DNA of 12,416 nucleotides from JBNKLG01 sp050292235 (lineage in GTDB: Bacteria; Pseudomonadota; Gammaproteobacteria; Chromatiales; Chromatiaceae). Below are positions 1-7,154 of the stretch, in pieces. The position numbers and the translations under genes were made by a program. The notes below the pieces were generated by a model that saw only the letters and a program-made list of their open reading frames with translations, had not been told where the DNA came from and searched no databases. Every line of letters starts with the position of its first letter. Within the stretch, counting starts at the first letter, position 1. Location: the NCBI GenBank assembly GCA_050292235.1, contig JBNKLG010000083.1, positions 1 to 12,416 of the forward strand, given 5' to 3'.

Positions 1-918
1 CCCCATGCCATTGGGCAACATGTGACGAAACAGGATCGATGACAGCGGCAGCCCCGCCGCCTCTGCCGCCTGAACGAAGTCCTGTTTCCGCAAACGCAGA
101 AACTCGGCGCGCACATAGCGGGCATAGCCAGGCCAACTGGTAATGCCGATGATCACCATCATGATATAGAGACTGCGACCAAAAAAGGCGACGAAGGTCA
201 GCAGCAGAAAAAGAGTCGGCACCGCCTCGAAGATCTCCACCAGCCGCATCCCCAACATATCGACCACACCGGAGAAGTAGCCCATCAGGCCGCCGATGAT
301 CACCCCCAGCACCATGGCGATGCCAGTGGCGACAAAGCCGATCCCCAGGGCGATGCGCGAGGCGTGGATCATGCGGCTCAATACATCCGCCCCATTTTGC
401 TCGGTGCCAAACCAATGGGTACGGCCCTGGCTGGACAGTGGCGGCTCCAGTCCGGTCTCACCTCGGTCACGCTGATAATCCTTGGGAGAGTAAGGCACTG
501 GCGCATGGATCACCCAATCGTAGCGACCCTCGGCCTCCGCCACCCGGTACTGCTCGTAGATCACCAGCTTGGGTGGTGAGATGCTGACATAGACCAGCAC
601 AGTGCTAACGCCCAGCAGAATCACCAGGGAGAGGAGTTTGCGCGCCACCGACCAGCGCAATGGCAGCAAAATCAGCACGCCAAAGAAGGCGATCAGAAAA
701 AGCACATCCTCCGGCAGCAGATAGCTCAGCACCGGACTGGACCAGTGTCCCTGTTCACTCAACAGCAACGGAAAACTGCTGGCCAGAAAAGGGGCAAAGA
801 CCCCGGTCAAAGCCAGGATCCCCACCCAGAGCAGGCCCAGACGCGCCCCCGAGCGCACGAAAGTCTGGCCGAGGATGCGGCGCCAGTAGCTCTGCGGCCT
901 GACCGACAGCTTAGTCAT
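1..918 (-). CDS. Peptide-type ABC transporter permease, DppC/YejE-like (3' end cut by window)
   Basis: Inner-membrane permease subunit of a peptide/oligopeptide importer. The frame is open from ATG at 918 to the window edge (306 codons seen), so the C-terminus is missing; YejE-type proteins would end about 40-60 residues later. Visible segments are a first membrane helix at about residues 27-46, two additional hydrophobic stretches at about 72-88 and 94-113, a soluble stretch at about 115-185 containing HWFGTEQNGADVLSR (resembling HxxGTDxxGRDVxSR of the family), then the BPD_transp_1 core with helices from about 188. The EAA loop, which contacts the ATPase, is at about 271-303 (RAEFLRLRKQDFVQAAEAAG, then LFRHMLPN), and is very like the same stretch of E. 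coli YejE. The start overlaps the stop of the upstream permease gene by 8 bases, so translation is probably coupled. The two extra hydrophobic segments are absent from E. coli YejE as I recall it. Confidence 0.9.
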   Translation of the reverse strand, partial: MTKLSVRPQSYWRRILGQTFVRSGARLGLLWVGILALTGVFAPFLASSFPLLLSEQGHWSSPVLSYLLPEDVLFLIAFFGVLILLPLRWSVARKLLSLVILLGVSTVLVYVSISPPKLVIYEQYRVAEAEGRYDWVIHAPVPYSPKDYQRDRGETGLEPPLSSQGRTHWFGTEQNGADVLSRMIHASRIALGIGFVATGIAMVLGVIIGGLMGYFSGVVDMLGMRLVEIFEAVPTLFLLLTFVAFFGRSLYIMMVIIGITSWPGYARYVRAEFLRLRKQDFVQAAEAAGLPLSSILFRHMLPNGMG

Positions 919-2293
919 AGCTGACCCGCGGATCGGCCAGGGCATAGAGAAAATCAGCCAACAGGTAACCCAACAGGGTCAGCACGCCACCAATGAGGGT
1001 AATGGAGAGTACCAGCTCCCGGTCACGGGTCTGCACTGCCTCCACCGCCAGCTTGCCCATGCCATCGATGCTGAAAATACTCTCGACGATCACCGAACCC
1101 GCCAGCAGGCTCGGCAGCAGGCTGGCGGCTACCGTAATCAGCGGCAGCAGACTGTTGCGAAACACATGGCGCCAGAGAACCGCCCCTTCAGACAAACCTT
1201 TAGCCCGTGCGGTGCGGGCATAATCCGACAGCAGATTCTCCAGCACTGCGGTTCGGGTCAACTTGGCCAAACCGGCAAAACCACCGTAAGAGAGACAAAC
1301 CACCGGCAGCGCCAGATGCCAGAGGCGGTCGAACAGAAAACCCCGAGTCCAGTCACCGCTCATGCCGATCAGGGCCAGGGCAATGCCCAATATCAGTCCA
1401 CTGCTGAAAAAGAGCAGCTGGCGCAGCAACAGATAGTCGCTGCTGGCCACGCCAAAGGCGGTGGTCGCAAAGGCAGCGGGGATGAAGACCCAGAGAAAGA
1501 GAGACTGGCTGGCGGCGGGCAGCAGTTGAACCATAGCCAGCCCCAGCACAATCCAAGCCAGGGGCAAGAGCCCCATGCGCCAAGGCTTGGGGGCAGCAGC
1601 CAGAGCCAGCAAGCCACCGCCACCGAGCAGGATGCCGAGCAACAGCTTGGCCACATCCCAACCATTGGACCAGTGGGGCAGAAAGACCTGATCCAGCATC
1701 TGATGATCACTCAACCCGGCCGTCGGAAACCAGTGCCAATACTGTTCGTTAGCGCCAAAGCCGATCAACAGCACCCCGGCCAACATGGTCGGCACCGACC
1801 AGAGCCCCAGCATCACCACCCCGCTACTGACATCAAAGGATTTCCCCCGCTCCACCGCCGCGCGCACCCCCACCACCAGGGCCATCAGATAGACCAGGGG
1901 AATGCTCAGCACATTGAGCAGCAGAGTGATGGGCACCCGTTCAGCCAGCAAATCGGTCACCGGCCGGCCATAGCGAAAACTGCGGCCCAGATTCGAACCC
2001 TTGGTTAAAGAGAAGCCACTCAGATGGTTCTCTTCATCAAAGGTAAAACCCACGGGCGAGGCATTGTTGAGCCAACGCAGATACTGTTTCCAGGCAGGAT
2101 CATTCAGGCCATAAAGTCGGTTGTAATAGGCCTCTATCTCTTTTTTCGCTTCCGGGTCCAGATTTTGTCCCTCAACCAGACTTTTCGCGCTGATGCCGCC
2201 CGGCGACGAGGCCATGACCACAAAGACCACCAGCGTGATGCCCAACAGCGTGGGAAACATCAACAGAAGGCGGCGCAGCAGATAGGTCAGCAT
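911..2293 (-). CDS. Peptide-type ABC transporter permease, DppB/YejB-like, enlarged
   Basis: Inner-membrane permease, partner of the DppC-like subunit, for peptide uptake. At 460 residues it is about 100 longer than YejB (about 364). The N-terminus (MLTYLLRRLLLMFPTLLGIT) has the family's first helix at about residues 9-29. Helices at about 120-143 and 158-180 are followed by WFPTAGLSD, typical of DppB/YejB. The core resumes at about 325 with WHLALPVVCLSYGGFAGLAK and an EAA loop at about 357-383 (SDYARTARAKGLSEGAVLWR, then HVFRNSLLP). It ends in LADPRVSYD, close to YejB's VDPRIDF. The extra length lies at about 212-312 and holds roughly three hydrophobic segments. The gene starts 6 bases after the binding-protein stop without a clear Shine-Dalgarno sequence, suggesting translational coupling. 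It overlaps the next permease by 8 bases. Confidence 0.92.
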   Translation of the reverse strand: MLTYLLRRLLLMFPTLLGITLVVFVVMASSPGGISAKSLVEGQNLDPEAKKEIEAYYNRLYGLNDPAWKQYLRWLNNASPVGFTFDEENHLSGFSLTKGSNLGRSFRYGRPVTDLLAERVPITLLLNVLSIPLVYLMALVVGVRAAVERGKSFDVSSGVVMLGLWSVPTMLAGVLLIGFGANEQYWHWFPTAGLSDHQMLDQVFLPHWSNGWDVAKLLLGILLGGGGLLALAAAPKPWRMGLLPLAWIVLGLAMVQLLPAASQSLFLWVFIPAAFATTAFGVASSDYLLLRQLLFFSSGLILGIALALIGMSGDWTRGFLFDRLWHLALPVVCLSYGGFAGLAKLTRTAVLENLLSDYARTARAKGLSEGAVLWRHVFRNSLLPLITVAASLLPSLLAGSVIVESIFSIDGMGKLAVEAVQTRDRELVLSITLIGGVLTLLGYLLADFLYALADPRVSYD

Positions 2294-2299
2294 GGACGA

Positions 2300-4171
2300 T
2301 CAGCGTTGATAGCGTTGCTCTGCGGCGGGCACATAGTTTTCCATGGGCAGGTTACCCCAATTCAAACCCACCTTGGTCTTCGCCAGATTCTTGATGCGCC
2401 GATCAGTGAACAGCAGGCTTTTTCGGCGCATGAGGAAAGTATAGGGCTGATCCTGGAACAACTGCTTTTCAGCTGCCTGCCACAGAGGCATACGCTTCTC
2501 TTCATCTACGGTGGCCCGGGCCTGTTCAATCAATTGATCCAGCTCCGCGTTGCGATAGTGAATGGCATTGTTGCCGCCATCAGCGATCTGACTGCTGTGA
2601 AACATCTGATAAAGATCGGTTTCCAGTCCACTGGTCCAGCCCAGGGTCATGGCGTCGTAATCACGCTTTTTGATCAGATCCAGCATCACTGACCACTCGG
2701 TAGGTTTGGGCTGAAGCTGGATACCACTGCGGGCCAGCATATCCTTCAAAAAAAGCACCATACGACCGGTATCTTCATTGCCCTGGAAATAGACCAGCTC
2801 AAAGCTGAAAGGATTGCCCCCGACATCTTCCAGCACAGCATCACCATTGCGATCTTCAAAACCCGCTGCCTTCAGCAATGCCTTGGCTTTCTCGGGGTCG
2901 TAGGAGCGGGCCACAAGTTTGGGGTCATGTTGTTTGCTGTTGGTATTGAAGGGGCTGACCGCCACTTCGCCATAGCCCAGATAAATTTCTTCAATGATCT
3001 TTGTTCGATCCATCAGATAGGTCATGGCCTGGCGCACCCGGGGATCCGCAAAGCGAGTGGGCTTATCACCCCGTTGCTGATTCCAGCCGATATAGGCATA
3101 GCCAGCCACCGGACTCATGTATTCCCAATGTTCAGCCTTTTTGCTCAACTCCTGATCCGCCACCAACTTGCGATATTCGACGGGACGGGCGCTATAGCTG
3201 TCGATTTCACCATTGCGGAAGGTGGTCAGGCGGGCGCTGTCGTTCTCGATAATGCGCCACATGATGCGATTGAACGCTGGCTGCACCGGTCCCCAGTAGC
3301 GCGGATTGCGTTGCAGCTCTACCAGGCCTTTGTCGGGAGACCAGCTTTTGGGATCTTCCAGCCGATAGGGGCCTGAGCCAAGCAACAAACCTTTTGACTG
3401 ATTAAAATCGTTAGGTTTACCCAGATAGGGTGCATAAAAATGCTTGGGCAAAATCGACAGGCCACCAGCCAGGGAGAGCGCGTTGAAGTAAGGTTCTTTG
3501 AATTGAAACCGAACTTTGAGCCGGTCCAGGGCCACAACCTTCTCGATCTTGGAATAATAGGCCCGCTCACGGGGCGCCTGTATTGCCTCGTTCATGATGA
3601 AATCGAAGGAAAAGACCACATCTTCCGCAGTTAATGGCATGCCATCAGAAAAGTTGAGCCCCTCACGCAAGGTAAAATCGAAGGTCAGTCCATCCTCACT
3701 CACCGTCCATGATTTGGCCAGCAGCCCATCCCAGGCCAGAGTGTCGGGATTGCGGACCAGCAGGCTCTCCAACACATAGCCCTGCACCTGGCTCGAATAG
3801 GCATCCTCAGAGATAAAGGGCGTTAGGGATTTCAGATTCACCGAGAAAGACTCAACCAGCCAATCCCCTTCCGCATAGTCTACCTTCTGGGTCGCGGCAT
3901 AGGCCCGCTCAAAGGCTGCTGGCACCTTGGAAAATTGTGTCGGGGTTTGGACGGTCGAGACCCGGACACCTTGGCCGATCCGGCCCTCCAGGCTCCTCAC
4001 CTGACCACCAATCTCACGCAGATCCTTGGCCTGCTCGCGCATCAGTTGTTCCATACCCGCCAGCTTTTGCCACTGCCGATCCACCATGTACATGGCCAGC
4101 AACAGCAGGATGAGTAGCAGTCCCAATCCACCGAAGTACAGAAAATCCCAACCTTTGAGGCGTTGTTGCAT
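2300..4171 (-). CDS. Membrane-anchored family 5 peptide-binding protein of ABC transporter (YejA-like)
   Basis: Extracytoplasmic substrate-binding protein (SBP_bac_5) that should deliver peptides or similar solutes to the two permeases downstream. From ATG at 4171 it is 623 residues. A TTG 15 bases upstream (4186) is in frame, but the ATG has GGGA at 4181-4184 nine bases ahead, so I prefer it. Residues about 9-32 form one membrane helix (LYFGGLGLLLILLLLAMYMV). There is no lipobox and no clear cleavage site. A charged, heptad-like stretch at about 33-65 follows (LAGMEQLMREQAKDLREIGG). The binding domain runs from about 95 to near the end. Recognisable elements include YVLESLLVRNPDTLAWDGLL, the family's typical DGLTFDFTLREGLNFSDGMP and LTAEDVVFSFDF, and, near the C-terminus, EWSVMLDLIKKRDYDAMTLG. 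It is the first gene of a three-gene cluster. The tether and coiled coil are unusual, since most Gram-negative homologues are free periplasmic proteins. The peptide substrate is inferred from family only. Confidence 0.9.
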   Translation of the reverse strand: MQQRLKGWDFLYFGGLGLLLILLLLAMYMVDRQWQKLAGMEQLMREQAKDLREIGGQVRSLEGRIGQGVRVSTVQTPTQFSKVPAAFERAYAATQKVDYAEGDWLVESFSVNLKSLTPFISEDAYSSQVQGYVLESLLVRNPDTLAWDGLLAKSWTVSEDGLTFDFTLREGLNFSDGMPLTAEDVVFSFDFIMNEAIQAPRERAYYSKIEKVVALDRLKVRFQFKEPYFNALSLAGGLSILPKHFYAPYLGKPNDFNQSKGLLLGSGPYRLEDPKSWSPDKGLVELQRNPRYWGPVQPAFNRIMWRIIENDSARLTTFRNGEIDSYSARPVEYRKLVADQELSKKAEHWEYMSPVAGYAYIGWNQQRGDKPTRFADPRVRQAMTYLMDRTKIIEEIYLGYGEVAVSPFNTNSKQHDPKLVARSYDPEKAKALLKAAGFEDRNGDAVLEDVGGNPFSFELVYFQGNEDTGRMVLFLKDMLARSGIQLQPKPTEWSVMLDLIKKRDYDAMTLGWTSGLETDLYQMFHSSQIADGGNNAIHYRNAELDQLIEQARATVDEEKRMPLWQAAEKQLFQDQPYTFLMRRKSLLFTDRRIKNLAKTKVGLNWGNLPMENYVPAAEQRYQR

Positions 4172-4257
4172 GGTTTGTTTTCCCAAATCTCGACTGGCGC
4201 ATTATGGCAGAATGCGGTCTTTCCGTTTTGATTCGACAAGACATAAGGAACCACAGC
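4172..4257. promoter_or_regulatory. Divergent promoter region between the transporter operon and fabI
   Basis: These 86 bases separate two divergent starts and must hold, or lie next to, both promoters. On the minus strand CATAAT (positions 4201-4206) is a good -10 candidate for the transporter operon, but I see no convincing -35 at the right distance. On the plus strand TTGTTT (4175-4180) and CATTAT (4200-4205) are separated by 19 bases, a weak match for fabI. The two -10 candidates occupy the same bases, so the transcripts could compete. This is based on visual matching only. Confidence 0.35.
4245..4249 (+). promoter_or_regulatory. Ribosome binding site of fabI
   Basis: AAGGA lies 8 bases before ATG 4258. 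It decides the start against an in-frame ATG at 4204, which would add 18 residues with no family counterpart and no ribosome binding site. Confidence 0.75.
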
Positions 4258-5031
4258 ATGGGTTTTCTGCAAGACAAAAAGATTCTCATCACCGGCATCG
4301 CCAGTGACCGTTCCATCGCCTGGGGCACCGCTGAGGCCATGGCCCGGGAAGGGGCACAGCTCGCCTTCACTTATCAGAACGAGAAGCTGAAGAAGCGCGT
4401 TGATGCCGCCGCCGAGAAGTTTGGCGCCAAGATCGTGCTACCGCTGGATGCGGCCGATGACGGCCAGATTGCCGATCTCTTCACCGAATTGGGCAAAGAG
4501 TGGGATGACCTGGATGGTATCGTCCACGCCATGGCCTTTGCTCCTCGCGACCATCTGGAAGGGGGCTTTCTCGACAACCTGACCCGCGAGGGCTTCAGCC
4601 AGGCCCACGACATCAGCGCCTACACCCTGGCTGCCCTGGCCAAGGCCGGTCAGCCGATGATGACCGGGCGCAACGCCTCAATCGTGACCATGAGCTATCT
4701 GGGCGCCGTGCGCGTGGTACCCAACTACAACGTCATGGGCGTGGCCAAGGCCAGTCTGGAAGCAACGGTACGCTATCTGGCAGACAGTTTGGGGCCACAG
4801 GGCATTCGCGTGAATGCTGTTTCGGCCGGACCTATCCGCACGTTAGCTGCCTCCGGCATCAAAAATTTCAAAAGCATGCTGGAAGAGGCTGAAGGCAAAA
4901 CACCTTTACGCCGCAATGTCACCATTCAGGAAGTCGGCAACGCCAGCGCTTTCCTCTGCTCGGATCTGGCCTCAGGCATTACCGGAGATGTGCTGTACGT
5001 GGACTCTGGCTACCATATTCTGGGGGCATAG
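4258..5031 (+). CDS. fabI: Enoyl-[acyl-carrier-protein] reductase (NADH), FabI
   Basis: Cytoplasmic last-step enzyme of the type II fatty acid elongation cycle, reducing trans-2-enoyl-ACP to acyl-ACP with NAD(P)H. The protein is 257 residues (E. coli FabI is 262) and matches it end to end: MGFLQDKKILITGIASDRSI at the N-terminus (dinucleotide-binding loop GIASDRSIAWG at 13-23), FTYQNEKLKKRV at about 37-48, and SAGPIRTLAASGIK at 189-202. The catalytic set is in place: Tyr147 (SYLGA), Tyr157 (PNYNVMG) and Lys164 (VAKASLEA), matching Tyr146/Tyr156/Lys163 of E. coli. Residue 93, Gly in E. coli FabI and a known site of triclosan and diazaborine resistance changes, is Ala here. Ala also occurs at the equivalent place in S. 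aureus FabI, so this need not mean resistance. The gene stands alone, divergent from the transporter operon and convergent with the chemoreceptor gene. Confidence 0.97.
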   Translation: MGFLQDKKILITGIASDRSIAWGTAEAMAREGAQLAFTYQNEKLKKRVDAAAEKFGAKIVLPLDAADDGQIADLFTELGKEWDDLDGIVHAMAFAPRDHLEGGFLDNLTREGFSQAHDISAYTLAALAKAGQPMMTGRNASIVTMSYLGAVRVVPNYNVMGVAKASLEATVRYLADSLGPQGIRVNAVSAGPIRTLAASGIKNFKSMLEEAEGKTPLRRNVTIQEVGNASAFLCSDLASGITGDVLYVDSGYHILGA

Positions 5032-5039
5032 CTTTACAC

Positions 5040-5073
5040 GGCTTTGCTCAGGCAATGGAGGCTGAGCAAAGCC
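5040..5073. terminator. Hairpin between convergent fabI and chemoreceptor gene, likely bidirectional terminator
   Basis: Perfect 11-bp inverted repeat: GGCTTTGCTCA at 5040-5050 and TGAGCAAAGCC at 5063-5073, with a 12-base loop. It starts 9 bases after the fabI stop and ends 7 bases before the chemoreceptor stop, the expected place for a shared terminator. Neither side has a strong T-run, so termination may be weak or need other factors. Confidence 0.7.
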
Positions 5074-5079
5074 ACAGAA

Positions 5080-7023
5080 TCAGAGTTTGAACTGGCCGAC
5101 CAAGGCCCGTAACTCTTCACCCAAGCGAGCCAGATTCTGGCTTTCATCCGCCGTCTTTTTGGTCCCGACAGCCGTCTCATCCGACAGTCGGGAGATATGC
5201 ACGACGGAACGGTCAATCTCCTCAGCCCCGACTGTGTGCTGATCCGCTGCGGTAGCAATCTGGGCATTCATCTGAGTGATCATGGAAACAGCACTCACGA
5301 TTTGATCCAGCGCGTCTCCTGCCTGCTTGGCCTTTGTGACCGTTTGGCCAGTAATCTCCAACCCAGAATCCATGACACTGACCGCATTCAGAGTCCGGTT
5401 TTGCAGTCCCTCAATAATACCCTGAATCTCCTGGGTAGACTCCTGCGTACGACTGGCCAGGGTTCTCACCTCATCCGCCACCACAGCAAAACCACGGCCC
5501 TGCTCTCCGGCCCGGGCGGCCTCAATGGCGGCATTGAGCGCCAGGAGGTTGGTCTGCTCGGCGATATCCTTGATCACACCCAACACCGAACCGATATTGA
5601 CGCCATCCTGCTCCAATTCATGGATCACGCCCGAGGCGCGCTGCACCTCGACAGACAACCGATCGATGGCCGTTACGGTATCCGACATAGCCTGCTTACC
5701 ACCCTGCGCCCCCCGGTTGGCATCACGAGCCGCATTCGCTGCGGAATCTGCACTCGAAGCAATATCTCTGACCGTGGTCGCCATTTCCGTCATGGCAGTG
5801 GCCACCTGCTGGGTTTCAGACCGCTGTATCTCCACATTTTCCTGATTGTGATGCACCACCGTGGCCATAGATTCAGATGCGGAGGCGATCTGATTGGTCG
5901 ATTCTCTGGCCTGGACCAAAATATGGTGAATGCGGTCGATAAAGATATTGAAAGACTTGGCCACCTGACTCAACTCATCGTTTCCACTTTCATCGATTCT
6001 GCGGGTCAAGTCGCCCTCACCCTCGGCAATATCCTGCATGGTATCGCCCAACCTATAGATAGGCCTCAACACCCGTGCAATCAAATAAGCGCTCAAAGAG
6101 GCTAAAAAGAGGATGCCTGCCAGGGTCATCAGGGTTGCCTGCAATCCCAGAAGACCACTCGCCGTTTTGGCAATGGTTTCACTGGCACTGCTGGCTGACG
6201 CCTGATGTTGTTGAATGACCAGATCAAAATTACGCTTCAGCTTTCCAGACAGGGCCTCGGCCTCTTTGCCCAAAATCCGATTAACCTCCTGACCACTGTT
6301 ATTGACCAGCGATTCAGAACGGGATTTCATTTCTGAAATGCGCTGATTGATGCTACGGGCACAGACACCCAGCTTGATCGAGCCCAAGGCCTGGCCCTCA
6401 TATGCCACTTTACGCTCAAACACCTGCACTTCACTATCCGGGGCCAATGCTGCCTGAAGCAGTTTATCGACAGGGGTTCGTCCTTGACCCTTCTGCAGCA
6501 ACTCTTTGACCCGCTCACTGCTTCTGTTGATATAACGGGTAAAAGGGGTGCCGTCAGGACGGTAATAGATAGCGAAAACAACCCGCTCATTCTTACTGGC
6601 CACTTTGACATAACTGACCAGGGTAGAGAATTTCTTGGCAATGATAGGATCCACAGCCACTGCCGCCAACAGATCAGCCAGGGCGCCTCCTGTTTCCGCC
6701 AAAGACTCCTGTAAAGAGGCTGAAGTCTGCTTCATCTCCGCCTGAATACTGCCAGAAATAAACGTTGACAAGGCCTTGTTGGCGTTCTCTTCCGTAGATT
6801 TGACCGACTCTGAAACCTGAACCAGGTTGCCATTCAAAGTCTGCTGGATACTGGCCAGCCCCTCTTTTAATGTTTCCGAAATATTCTTATCCAAAGAATG
6901 GAAACTGTAGATATTGAGGTAGATGGATAAACCCGCCAATAAAACCGTGGCAACCAGGAGAGCAGCGAAGATCACGCGGAACAATCGGCCACTCATATAA
7001 CGAAGTATTGATTTGGATTTCAT
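5080..7023 (-). CDS. Methyl-accepting chemotaxis protein (transmembrane chemoreceptor)
   Basis: Inner-membrane chemoreceptor controlling the CheA/CheW array. At 647 residues the order is: short cytoplasmic N-terminus, helix 1 at about 13-36, periplasmic sensor at about 37-290, helix 2 at about 292-316, HAMP at about 317-370, and the cytoplasmic signalling domain at about 375-647. The sensor has long predicted helices around a compact centre at about 122-222 (VDPIIAKKF to LGSIKLGVCA) that looks Cache/PAS-like, though I cannot name it firmly. The hairpin tip is the hallmark sequence: EQTNLLALNAAIEAARAGEQ and GRGFAVVADEVRTLASR at 489-525. The C-terminus (ALVGQFKL) lacks a CheR/CheB-tethering pentapeptide. 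ATG 7023 is the first in-frame start; its ribosome site is weak (GAAG about 10 bases upstream). It lies 131 bases downstream of a stand-alone periplasmic binding protein gene on the same strand, a candidate ligand-loading partner. Ligand unknown. Confidence 0.95.
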   Translation of the reverse strand: MKSKSILRYMSGRLFRVIFAALLVATVLLAGLSIYLNIYSFHSLDKNISETLKEGLASIQQTLNGNLVQVSESVKSTEENANKALSTFISGSIQAEMKQTSASLQESLAETGGALADLLAAVAVDPIIAKKFSTLVSYVKVASKNERVVFAIYYRPDGTPFTRYINRSSERVKELLQKGQGRTPVDKLLQAALAPDSEVQVFERKVAYEGQALGSIKLGVCARSINQRISEMKSRSESLVNNSGQEVNRILGKEAEALSGKLKRNFDLVIQQHQASASSASETIAKTASGLLGLQATLMTLAGILFLASLSAYLIARVLRPIYRLGDTMQDIAEGEGDLTRRIDESGNDELSQVAKSFNIFIDRIHHILVQARESTNQIASASESMATVVHHNQENVEIQRSETQQVATAMTEMATTVRDIASSADSAANAARDANRGAQGGKQAMSDTVTAIDRLSVEVQRASGVIHELEQDGVNIGSVLGVIKDIAEQTNLLALNAAIEAARAGEQGRGFAVVADEVRTLASRTQESTQEIQGIIEGLQNRTLNAVSVMDSGLEITGQTVTKAKQAGDALDQIVSAVSMITQMNAQIATAADQHTVGAEEIDRSVVHISRLSDETAVGTKKTADESQNLARLGEELRALVGQFKL

Positions 7024-7092
7024 TTTTTTAGTGCTTCACTCAAACCACAATAAAAGGAAAAGCCACCCTGCCGGTCTAACCCGCTTTGGCAT

Positions 7093-7116
7093 CCCAGAGC
7101 ACTACACTGCTCTGGG
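7093..7116. repeat. Inverted repeat (hairpin) between the binding-protein and chemoreceptor genes
   Basis: Perfect 9-bp arms, CCCAGAGCA at 7093-7101 and TGCTCTGGG at 7108-7116, with a 6-base loop. It lies 39 bases past the binding-protein stop and 70 bases before the chemoreceptor start. There is no T-run on either side, so it is not a standard intrinsic terminator. It could attenuate transcription or protect the upstream mRNA and so set different levels for the two proteins. Role is inferred. Confidence 0.55.
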
Positions 7117-7154
7117 GGCACCGTCCATGCGCTCAAATGCGACACCGAATGGTA

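Noticed and set aside
1166..2008. Long plus-strand frame of 280 codons opposite the DppB-like permease
   Set aside because: It is rich in Gln, His, Pro and Gly, matches no family, and lies antisense to a well-recognised permease with intact motifs; it is a shadow frame.
4172..4186. TTG start for the peptide-binding protein at 4186
   Set aside because: ATG 4171 has GGGA nine bases ahead and keeps the whole membrane helix; the TTG would add only five residues.
4204..4257. Upstream in-frame ATG for fabI at 4204
   Set aside because: FabI proteins begin at MGFL, and AAGGA is placed correctly for ATG 4258.
5197..6105. Long plus-strand frame of 302 codons opposite the chemoreceptor gene
   Set aside because: His/Arg/Leu-rich translation without domain features, antisense to the highly conserved signalling domain; it is a shadow frame.
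7024..7154. Sigma-28 (flagellar) promoter before the chemoreceptor gene
   Set aside because: I looked for TAAA-N15-GCCGATAA on the minus strand here and upstream of 8114 and found no acceptable match.
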